Of a stretch of DNA of 64,000 nucleotides, positions 51,780-60,959 are shown piece by piece. A model generated the notes under the pieces. It worked only from the letters and a program-made list of their open reading frames with translations. It did no database searches and was not told the DNA's origin. Position 1 is the stretch's first letter, and the number at the start of each line of letters is the position of its first letter. A program made the translations under genes and the position numbers. Source of the DNA: Chiua virens (Eukaryota > Basidiomycota > Agaricomycetes > Boletales > Boletaceae); contig JAHNUO010000051.1 of assembly GCA_019787685.1 (NCBI GenBank), forward strand, positions 46,676 through 110,675. The letters run 5' to 3'.

Positions 51780-53105
51780 TTATGATTGGCAGCGAAATAA
51801 ACATACCAGAGTGAAATCAGGATGGGTCAAGGGAAGTGGGGTAACTGGGACATGTCACAGGTTGATGTAAAGGTGGGAATATGACCTAAATAGAGCAAGT
51901 GGAGTGGGCACAAAGGGGCAAATCAACTGGTCACGAAATGAACGTACCGCATTGAAATTGAGACACAAAGGGGGTAGAGGCAAGAGGAGTGACTGGGACA
52001 TGTTGGGGCTGTTTGATGTTGATATAGAGGTGGGAATGGTGGTTAAATAGACCAAATGGAGTGAGTATGAATCAATGAATTGATTGACAGCAACACAAAC
52101 ATACCAAAATGAAATTAAGATCTAGGGAGGATCGAGGCAACTGGGGAGACTGGGATGGATCGGGGCCATTTTGGGTCAAAGTAAAAGCAGGACTGGTACT
52201 TAAATGGACCCAATGGAGTGAATACAAAGTGGCAAATCATTGAGTAGTGAAACAAACATACCACAGTGAATTTGAGGTCCAAGGGGGGTTGAGGCAAGTG
52301 GGGCAGCTTGGCACATGTTGAGGCTGTTTTGCGCAGATGTAAGGGTGAGGATAGCACCCACATACACTCAATGGAATGAGTACTGAGCACTGAAATGATT
52401 GGGGGCGGAACGAACGTATCACAGTGAATTTGAGATCCAAGGGGAGTCAAGGCATGTAGGGTAACCGGGGCATCCTGGGGCCGTTTTGGGTCTACATAAA
52501 GGTGTGAATGGCACCTAAATAGATGTAGTAAAGTGTTCCCCAAGCGGCGAATCAACCAGTTGTGAAACGAACATACTAGATTGATATTTCAGTCCAAGGG
52601 AGAAGGGAAGGCAAGGGGAGCAACTGGGACATGTCGGGGGTGTTTTGGGTCGACATAAAGGCAGTAATGGCACCTAAGTAGACTCAGTAGAGTGGTCCCC
52701 AAGCGGGAAATCAATTGGTCACAAAATGAATGTACCACATTGAAATTAAGATCCAAGGGGGGAGGGGAGGCAAGAGGAGCAGCTGGGACTTGTCGAGGCC
52801 ATTTTAAGTCAATGTAAAGGTAGGAATGGTGGCTAAATAGATTAAATGTAGTGAATACAAAGCGACGAATTGATCGATGGCAAAATGAACATACCAGAGC
52901 AAAAATAAGATCTAGGGAGGGTCGAGGCAAGTGGGGTGATCAGAATGCGTCGGGGCTGTTTCAGGTGGATGTAAAGGTGGGAATGGGACCTAAATATACT
53001 CAATGGAGTGAGTACCAAGTGGTGAAACGATCGGTGGTGACACGAATGCACCACACTGAATTTGAGGTCCAGGGGGACCAAGGCAAGTGGGGTAACCGGG
53101 ATGTG
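51780..53105 (-). repeat. ~158-bp satellite array
   Basis: About eight tandem monomers, each with ACATACCA.A.TGAAATT.AGATCC, GGGGTCGAGGCAAG.GGGG, A.CTGGGACATGTCGGGGC, TTTTGGGTCGATGTAAAGG and TGGGAATGG.ACCTAAATAG followed by ATGGAGTGAGTAC. Equivalent points fall near 52098, 52254, 52413, 52570, 52729, 52889 and 53045, giving periods of 156-160 bp. It is the inverted, better conserved counterpart of 22080-23060. Its right edge joins the Helitron ORF at about 53106. Confidence 0.88.
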
Positions 53106-54619
53106 TTGGGGTGATTAGACCTTCTGGTGGGATAAGGGCATCCATGAGGTGATGGAGTGTACCATGAATATGAAAGGATAAAGGACCAGAACCTTGGATG
53201 GCTTGGTTGTTGACATCCACACCCACAGAAGTAAAAGCCAAAGTATTGTTATATTGGTGTATCTTTCTCTTAAACTCTCTATTATCCTGAGGGTCATCAA
53301 AGAGCTGCTGAAGGACATGTGGCCATTGTTGAACAGGGGGAAGATTGACCTGGCCTTGAAGACAGCAGATGCCAAAGCGAGGATTATGAATGCCAAAGTT
53401 TGTAAGCTTTTCTGAGATGAAGTGAAGAGCATGGCAATTTGGACATTGAATGTTCATGGGACCCAAAGAATGGATTTGGACAGGCTCAGTATATGGTCTT
53501 CCACCAGGAGGGACAGGATAGAGTGGTTGAGGATCAATAGAATCATGAGAGCTGCTAGAGCCAGAGTCGTCAGGATCAGGATTGGGTGATTGAGGGACAT
53601 CTTCAGATGGATCAGAATTGTGAGGATTGGGTGGTGGTGGTGGTGATGGTGGTAGTGGTGGTGGTGGTGACAGTGGTGAGCCAGGACTACTTGGAGGTGA
53701 CATAGGAGGGCCTGGAGCTGAATTAGATCTATAGAGTCAAAGATCAGAAACATATTGATCAATATAGTCAATTAAGACATGCCTTTGTCTTTGCTGGTCC
53801 TGCTCATATTGTTCTGCAGACCTTTGACTATGTTCACTCAAAGCCTCTGAGAGAAGCCTTTGTGACAGCTGCCTAACTTGATCCATGTGTATCTCCTCCT
53901 GAGTTTGTCTTTCATGGATCTCCTGATGTAGGTTCTACTGTTGTACCTCTGAACGGTAGTGATGCTCTAACTTATGATGCTGCTGTTCCTGCTCCTGTTG
54001 TTGTTGCTGTGCTCTCAAAGCATACAGATGCTGCTGTTCCTGCTCTTGCCATTGTTGCTGTACTCTGAGAGCATGCAGACACTCCTGCTCCTGCTCCTGC
54101 CACTGTTGTTGTGCTCTGAGAGCATGTAGACGCTCCAGTTCCAGCTCCTGCCACTGTTGCTGTGCTTTGAGAGCATACAGACGCTGTTGTTCCTGCACCT
54201 CCCATTGCTGTTGTTGTTGTTGTCAATCAGTAGCATCTTGAAAGTTGATGGTATGCTGATACATTTGATAATCTGGCATGGAATGAACTAAGGAAATAGG
54301 AACAGCAGGAGCAAGAACTAAAGATCCAGGTATAGGGGGAGGTGCCTGAGGAACAGGAACGTTGTTGACATGGCGCTGTCTATGCTAGTGACATTGCTCA
54401 TGATCATGATTGAAACCAGCCAGCAATTGAGCAGTATAATCAACACGCTTAGGAGGGTTTGGATAGCCCATAGGTGGTCCTGCTGGAACATAAGGCTGAT
54501 GACGGGCTGGTGGAGAGCCCAGAATACACTGATCATGCTCAGATTGGCAAGCAACATTCTGAGCACGCTGAGGAGAAGTAGGGGGGATGGCCTACATCAA
54601 AACATTAGAGTCAGCCATA
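53106..54619 (-). pseudogene. Helitron protein, N-terminal part only
   Basis: From the likely ATG at 54619 (MADSNVL) come a Pro/Gln-rich leader (GPPMGYPNPPKRVDYTAQLL), Q-rich 17-residue repeats (53990-54195), QRSAEQYEQDQQRQRHVL and a Pro-rich hinge. Next is the conserved Helitron pre-Rep block: LGPMNIQCPNCHALHF, ISEKLTN, NPRFGICCLQG, IHQYNNTLAFTSVGVDV, GPLSFHIHGTLHHLM. It then runs through PPEG into satellite DNA at about 53106, so the rolling-circle Rep and PIF1-like helicase domains are absent. A TGA (VSDL*LYR) and an early TAG break the frame. Intact relatives drive rolling-circle transposition; this one cannot. Confidence 0.75.
53990..54195 (-). repeat. 51-bp coding tandem repeat
   Basis: Four units of 17 codons, each of the form (R/H/C)L(H/Y)AL(R/K)AQQQWQE(Q/L)E(Q/L)E. 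The plus strand shows repeated GCTCTGAGAGCATG and CTCCTGCCACTGTTG blocks. The helical, glutamine-rich units probably form a coiled coil in the Helitron leader. Units differ at single bases, so the repeat is not very recent. Confidence 0.8.
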
Positions 54620-55560
54620 GTGACAGTGATCACAGAATCAAACATACATGATATTCTGAAAACAAACAAAGAGGAGTGATAAAAGAGAAACCAAAGAGGT
54701 CTTGCTGTCTTCTTCATCAGGTCTTCAGTCAACAGCCACTCTATCTGGACGATACCCTTGCTTACACAAAACTACTCTTTAACGCAGAGTATTACGATGT
54801 GACGTCACAGGTAAATCACACAAACCTGGGGACCAGATATATCATCTATCCCTAAATGTAGTGGCTTAATGTCCCACTAAACCGCCCCTTGTGCACTATG
54901 GGGAACAGCAATGTTATCCTTATTTATGATGGCGGACGACCATATGTGCAGATGTAGCTATAGAGTGTCTTTCTCTGGTTATCACGTCACCAACAGGCTG
55001 TAGTGCTAGTGCCAATCTCCTTAACCCTAGAGTCCGGGTATAAATGATCACTATATTCAAAATGATAAGATGATATTCATCATGAGTTAATTCAATCATC
55101 ACTTGAAACACTCACCAAAGGCAAAAAAATGCTATCAGACACAAAGGATCAGCAAGGGCAAGGCTTGCCAAGCGAGATCTGTGTCAGAAAAATGAAAATG
55201 CAATGACATGAGACACTCACCAGAAGCACAGATGTGTCTGGGGACATGAATGGAGAAAATCCAGGCCAAAATGGCCTTGTCAGTGAAGATCTACACTGAT
55301 AAGATCACAATTCAAAGGGTTTATGGGTGGAAACTCACCTTTGTTGGGTATCCTGGGCAATTGCAGGGAAGAGCTATTTTTTGGTGATTTTAGGTGATTT
55401 TAGAGAATTATTGGTGGAGATATGGAGGAGGGGCACTCCAAGTGCTGATGATGGGTTCGAGTCAAAGAGGTGATGGCCAAAAAGGCAAGCACATGGGATT
55501 TAGTAGCTGAATTGACCGACACAACTGAAGCGCACAGCCGAGCGAGGAGCGAGAGAGCTG
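54620..55560. other. region without a recognised gene (Helitron upstream DNA)
   Basis: Upstream of the Helitron ORF. Contains GATGTGACGTCACAGG near 54795 (palindromic TGACGTCA), a second TCACGTCACC near 54985 and ACCGCCCC near 54885, CpG-retaining motifs in CpG-poor DNA that may be promoter elements of the Helitron. The GAGGAGCGAGAGAGCTG / CGTGCGGGTAAGA stretch near 55540-55575 may be close to the Helitron 5' end. Nothing else stands out. Confidence 0.35.
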
Positions 55561-55579
55561 AAATAGGCGTGCGGGTAAG

Positions 55580-56115
55580 ATTCTCCCACACCCCGTTCCT
55601 CTGTTAAACTTATTGATATGGTACCTACTCAAACCTATTCTGTTTACTTGCCCAGCCCCCGCTGGGCCTTTGGACACTATGATGCCATAATCTTCAACAC
55701 TGACACTGACTCCCAATGGCCCAAAAGCAGCTTAGAAGGTTGTATATTCTATGATGTTTCCAGCAAGAGTTCATAGTCTGATCTGGTCTCATAGGTCACA
55801 TGATTTGTCAGCTTCATCTTGTCATGTGCCCTCAGTAAGATGGGGACAAAGTGGTCATAGAATGACCATTTCCTTGTCTATATACAGTGTTTTGACATCA
55901 TAGCTAAAGATACGACTCAACTACATGTCCTCAAATGTGCTAAATGTGCCACTGGCCAAATGCATGCATTTTCACACCTGATCCCTCATTTGGACAGACT
56001 GCAGACACAAGACTAATGACTTCTACACTCCCTTTAGCATTCCAGAGTTCTATTAACAAGTACTTCAATAAAAATACATACTGTGCCCAACTTATGTAAT
56101 TGATTATCACAATTT
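55580..56115 (+). pseudogene. 3' part of the split transposon ORF
   Basis: Continues the ORF left at 51604: KLIDMVPTQTYSVYLPSPRW with AFGHYDAIIFNTDTDSQWPK (55600-55730). A degraded stretch with TGA stops follows, then VYIQCFDIIAKDTTQLHVLK (55880-55930) and, after a frameshift, FGQTADTRLMTSTL and NKYFNKNTYCA (55990-56095). This is the same family as 1-401. ATGGTA occurs at both break points (51601-51606 and about 55617-55622). The piece shows that the Helitron and satellite DNA landed inside an older transposon gene. Confidence 0.55.
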
Positions 56116-58026
56116 CATGATTGATTGTACTACATATTTAATTATTGAGTTGTTTTTCCTCAGTATACACTGCACCCTCAACCTTAAGTTGATGAGATAC
56201 CCCCTGCTTGACATTGCCAAGTTGGTCAGTCCTGTGTGAATACACCCACTCAAGGCTTGGGGGGCAGGAAGTTTGCGACATACACAGTTGGTAGTATTGA
56301 AGGTAGACCATGTACATGAATACGAGTGCTGCTATTAGAGAGAATGATGAAATAAAGGTTCACAGTTTGCTAGGTATGGTAAACAGTCGGGAGAAAAACC
56401 TATAGGGCTTTCAGCCAGAGGCAGGCCGTGGTATACCAGGGGTGCTAGCAATGTCTTGCTAAAATATGTAACACTCACAGACCATGACATAACACCAAGA
56501 ACAGTCTCAATACATTATTGTGAAAATATTTCTTACCCTTATCCCTTTTTCCCTTTATCTTGCTCAAATACATCAGAATGGTGTATTGAGGGTTTAAGTG
56601 GTATTGCCTATACACATAACACTCACAGACCATGATACATACTCATGCTGGTCACAATAAATCATTATGAAGATATTTCTTAGCCTCCCCCTACTTCTGC
56701 CTGTCTCAATAATTATTGACCACTGTTTTCTTAGAAAAGGTACCAAGGGTATCCCACCACATATATAATCATGTCCCACCATTATGTCTCCCAGAGATGT
56801 GTCTTTAAATTGTAATTACAATTACTGCAGACTCTATATAGAGATATCAACTTGGTAGGAAAGTGTACTGACAACGATAAACACAAGGCCAGAGTCCAGA
56901 AAAAAAGTGAGTGTTACAATTTTGCCTTTCAATGACTGATTCCACAGACAATTATTTGCCCTCCTTATGAACCAACCCAGATGATACCTTATTCTTCATC
57001 TTTTCACACTATCATGTCTCAGATCTCTCTGCATCCCTTTACCACATAATTGCACCTCACGGATCCTCATGTTCTACCAATCTGATCTCCCATTCCATAC
57101 ACAGGCTATACTCCTTGTGTTAGGCTATGCTTATCTTATCACAACTCATACCTTATCTCAGGCCAATAGCATGATAAACTCTTATTTCTAGCAGAACATT
57201 ACACAAATAGTTGCCAGGTTTGTACAATAGTACACATATAACCTCAATGAGCTCTCAGAGGATCTTCAGTCAAATCCTCTTGAGATTCCCCTACATTTTC
57301 AGTGGGAATTGCCACAGAACATCCACTCATCTTCATCATTACTTCCTTCAGTGAGTCCTAGTCATGACCAATGTAACTCTTGTTGAGTCTAGGTTGTTCA
57401 GTCAGAGCATATGGAAAGTTCCATGAGAAATACACTTGCAAGAGTGTGGTAAAAATGCAGATGAAGGGTGGTCTTATCTAGGGGTGAATTTCCTACAAAT
57501 TTAATTCTGTATCTTGTTTTGAAAGCTGATCATTATTGTTGGATTGCAGTCAGATATCCAGGTCAGACCATTGGCCAGATATTGAGTAGATCATGGTCAG
57601 ATCACAATCAGATTGTGTTGGATGGATATGCTAGATGTAATCTTGTATAGATAGTGCTTGTACCGAGCTGACATAAGTATTCTAAATACTTGTGCAAGTG
57701 TGCATGCCTATCTTGTTTGTGGTCCTGAATGTTGGTCAGACTGTAGGTCAGATGTTGGTGTGATGTTGGTTGTGACTGTGATTAGATCTTGGTTGGATTT
57801 TGATCAACTGATAGGTTAGGCAATGGTATACAATAATGGTCAGATGGTGGTCAGATCACTGTCTTGTTCAGGTAGGTCCATGGTCCTGTAACTCTTAAAT
57901 CTAGATCACGTCACCATCAGATCTTGGTACATCAATTTTGCTTGACAAACAGTCAAACAATCATTGATTGGTTGGCACAAGCATTTCATACAGTTGCACA
58001 CGAATGAAGTTGTCTGACATAATGGC
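56116..58026. other. non-coding stretch with relics
   Basis: No gene recognised. Two palindrome copies lie at 57672-57696 (CATAAGTATTCTAAATACTT plus GTGC) and 57975-57999, both in the polarity of the downstream minus-strand gene, the second just past its stop codon. The segment 57540-57930 repeats GGTCAGA/GGTCAGAT motifs irregularly. The rest is AT-rich. Confidence 0.4.
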
Positions 58027-60110
58027 CTACACTGTTTGTTCATTCACTTCCTTTCTTCCTTCCTTTGTTCTGCCGTTCTCTTTCCACTCTGCTAACAATT
58101 CTCCCTCATACAAATGTATCCTTGCCAACGGCACCCCCCTCATGACATACTCTGTCTGATACCACTCCTCTGCTGTTGCTGTCAATCTCTTTATTTCATT
58201 CTTGTCCACTTTGTTGAAGGCTCTCACATGCACCAGTATTTGTAATGGTGGTTGCTTCTCAAGTCCTTGTATCATCTCTTTCACCTCTGCCATGACTTCC
58301 TTTGCTTCTCTGTCATCTTTCATTCCTACACATGCTGTAAACAGATCATAGATGATGCAGCACATTGCTGGCATGTTCTCCAGCTTTGCTTGTGGCCAGC
58401 ACGGGTTCATCATGCAGTCCTTTAGCTTCAACCACCTGTAATGTTCAATCTGTGCTGTTGATATCTTAGTTCTTCCATGTCCCACATCAGCCATGTGCTT
58501 GTTTGCTTACACTTTGTTGATCTGCCATCTTCTTTTTGTGCTCGTGGTCGTTGAGTAGGCCTTTGAGAGTATGATTCCAAGTCCACCGATGTGCCACGTG
58601 TTCGCTTCCCTATCGATGTCTCCTCTGTCATCTCTGACTGGACATGCTCTGTAGGATCTTTGATGGGTGGTGTGATGGACCAGCCTGAGATCTTGTCATT
58701 GTCATCTTCATCCTCATCATCTGCATAGAATCATTGCCATGTTCTGTTGATTGTGTATATGCATTCACTTACATCTCATGTTGTTGGACTCTCCCTGTCC
58801 CAACACCTCTTCTGGCAGGACACCCAGAAGGTCTGCCACATCATCTTTGTAAGTGGTTGTGGCCATTGATGCTCCCAACATCTCAATGCCGTCTGTCGTT
58901 GCAAGTCCAATCTCAATGTCTTGGAACTCTTCTTTGACCGTAACCATGTCTTCTTGGACCTTTGCATGGTTCTTGCCCTTGATGTTGGTCTGTATGCTTG
59001 CCGATAAGCGTTCATGCTTGTAAGGCAGTTTTGCAGTAGATCCTGTCATGAATGATCTGTTGTCAGCACAACCATATGAAATACTTGTGCTCATGATACT
59101 ATGCCTGTCTGCATGTCTGACTGTCTGATGTTGATGTCATCGTCCACTATCTCCATCTTGATCCTCACATCAGGTTCTATGGTGGAAAGCAATGAGCACA
59201 ACTATTTAGAATATTTTGGCTGATCACCATATGTACCTGCTTGGATGTCCAGCTGTCCCATGTCAATATCATCCACCTCCATCTTGATCTCACAATCATC
59301 TGTGTATGCATCATGGCGACCAGAGAATCTTGCCTGTGGGAGACTGGCGATCTGATATTGATCCAAATCTGAGGAAGGATAAAAGTGCTGATGCCGTTTG
59401 ACCCATGTGGGAACCTCGCCTTTCCTACCAAAGTCGTTTGCAACATACATTGCTTGCTTGTCTGACTGAGCTTGCAGACCCTGCAATGATTGATCAGCCT
59501 GGTTGTGGTGTCATGTCCACATGGACATTACCTTGATCAGTGCTGTCAAGGTTTCAATGATGAGAGGACTTGGACGATGTTCATCTCTGTCTGGAATGAG
59601 ACCAAAGGTCTTAACCATGATGTTGTCCTCCACAAATTTCAACAGGTTTTGCATGATCTGTCCATTTTGCATCATAATCTTTTTGGCAGCCATTTTGTGC
59701 TCCTGGAAAAAACATTTTTTCAATGTCCAATTTGTGTGGCATGAAAAGAAAGCAAGACCATTACCTTCTCCTGATGAGACATGTGAAGTTTGCATAAGTG
59801 TTCTATACTTGTGCAAGTCTGTGGATCAACTCACGCTCATAATCTTGTTCTTTGGATGTGAACAAGGTCTGCATAAGTATTTCATATACTTGTGCAGATC
59901 TAGAACCAACTTACATTCAGAGCAATCTTGTCTGACTGTCATGCCATGTGAGCGTTGCAGGACATAACAGTGTAAAACAACATGCATGCCTTCAAGTTGT
60001 TGTCCATTGTGTTCTTTGTGGCCTGCCTAAGTATTTCATATGCTTGTGCAGGTCTAGACATGACCTACCTGAGCTAGGTTAGACAATGTTTGTATTTGTT
60101 TGTACAAAGC
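58027..60110 (-). CDS. unrecognised multi-exon gene A
   Basis: Stop TAG at 58027. Phase-consistent introns: 58455-58510 (GTAAGC..AACAG), 58721-58772 (GTAAGT..TGCAG), 59177-59236 (GTACAT..CATAG) and 59481-59531 (GTAATG..TGCAG). The joined frame runs from EHKMAAKKIMMQNGQIMQNL through GLQAQSDKQ, QLDIQAG/EPDVRIKMEIVDDDIN, an acidic DEDEDDND segment and MTEETSIGKRTRGTSVDLES to an alpha-helical C-terminus (YDLFTACVGMKDDREAKEVM) ending NEQTV. The intron near 59043-59104 only keeps phase as GC-AG. Start and first exons (59800-60110) are uncertain. No known domain; acidic and basic patches suggest a nuclear protein, which is inference. At least five introns carry the palindrome or a degenerate version. 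Confidence 0.6.
59043..59104 (-). other. palindrome-bearing intron of gene A
   Basis: Contains GAGCACAAGTATTTCATATG then GTTGTGC (59066-59090). With a GC start (GCATAG) and the CATGACAG acceptor the flanking frames join (QTG to STAKLPYK). With the GTATCA donor at 59099 and the CTGACAACAG acceptor they do not. An intron is certain to be needed here; its exact edges are not. Confidence 0.5.
59771..59834 (-). other. palindrome-bearing intron of gene A
   Basis: GTGAGTTGAT ... CTCATCAG, 64 nt, with GCACAAGTAT-AGA-ACACTTATGC near its middle (59792-59814). The base after TATGCA is A, not G, so the acceptor used in the two sister introns below is lost and a downstream CATCAG is the next one. Exon assignment downstream is uncertain. 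Confidence 0.5.
59869..59914 (-). other. 46-nt palindrome intron of gene A (twin 1)
   Basis: GTAAGTTGGTTCTAGATCTG, then CACAAGTATATGAAATACTT, then ATGCAG. It is nothing more than a donor, a short spacer and the palindrome, whose 3' arm supplies the acceptor TATGCAG. It has the same length as 60023-60068 and matches it at most positions. Confidence 0.65.
60023..60068 (-). other. 46-nt palindrome intron of gene A (twin 2)
   Basis: GTAGGTCATGTCTAGACCTG, then CACAAGCATATGAAATACTT, then AGGCAG. Same length and architecture as 59869-59914, and also shares GT.RGTCATGT with the tandem introns at 20065-20335 in another gene. Flanking exons are short and weakly supported. Confidence 0.6.
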
Positions 60111-60321
60111 CCCAAACAGGAAGGTGGTGGTCAGTGGTCAAGAGATAATTAACACAGCCACATTGACTTTAGATATATATGAGTTCAAACTGCTTATGTA
60201 ACTGCTGACTAAGCATCTGAGCATGGTTCAGCCTCAGATCAACTTGGTCTCGTGTGACTTGGTGCGCAAGTATATCAACCACTTGTGCAATATTGTATCC
60301 ATCCCTGTCACTGAACACAAC

Positions 60322-60879
60322 TAGTGTTTCAAAGTCCAGTCTGGACTGCTCAAAAGACTGCCAACTGGACTGCAGTTGTGGTTGCATCCAGTTGCCGACC
60401 AGTCCAGTGGCCAGTTGCCTTGATTTTGAAAAAATAAGGGACTGGTCATAACCAGTCACAACTGGTCCTTTAGTGGACTGGTCTTTCACTCCCATCCATG
60501 GGTACCTCCCACAATATCTTCATAATTTTTGGTATTTTATTTGAATGTCTACAACAAAAACTGAGTTGAGACCCCCTCTGACTGACATACTACCCAGAAA
60601 TGGCCATATTATTTGATCCAAGGGTCAGTAGGTATCCAGGGGTCCATAGTGGATTTTAGGTTAGCATGACTAATCATGGTTTCCATGAAAAGGGGTCAAA
60701 AGACCAGTGCACACAAAACCGGTTGCAACCGGTTGCAGCTGATCAAAGGACCATTTTGGACTGGGTTTTTTTGGTCTGGTTGCAGTTGCAAGCGTCCAGG
60801 ACCTCTCTAGGACTGGTCTTGGTCTGGTTGCCTCATTTGGACCATGGAAAACTGGACCAGACCAGACCTTAAAATGCTA
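60322..60879 (+). mobile_element. hAT-MITE-1 copy G (complete)
   Basis: Starts TAGTGTTTCAAAGTCCAGTC and ends GACCTTAAAATGCTA, 558 bp. Flanks AACACAAC (60314-60321) and CACACAAC (60880-60887) match at 7 of 8 positions. It lies between gene A and gene B, upstream of one and downstream of the other. Confidence 0.8.
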
Positions 60880-60959
60880 CACACAACACAGACAACAGTG
60901 ATATTGGCAGTGTGTGATCAAAATGTGATTACAAGGTAGAAGACACGACCCATCAGCCC

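Noticed and set aside
52842..53114. Frames within the 158-bp satellite as proteins
   Set aside because: They follow the repeat period and change with monomer drift; no start context or conserved motif.
55400..55716. Minus-strand frames of 63 and 84 codons upstream of the Helitron
   Set aside because: They overlap the plus-strand transposon fragment with recognisable motifs, so they are shadows.
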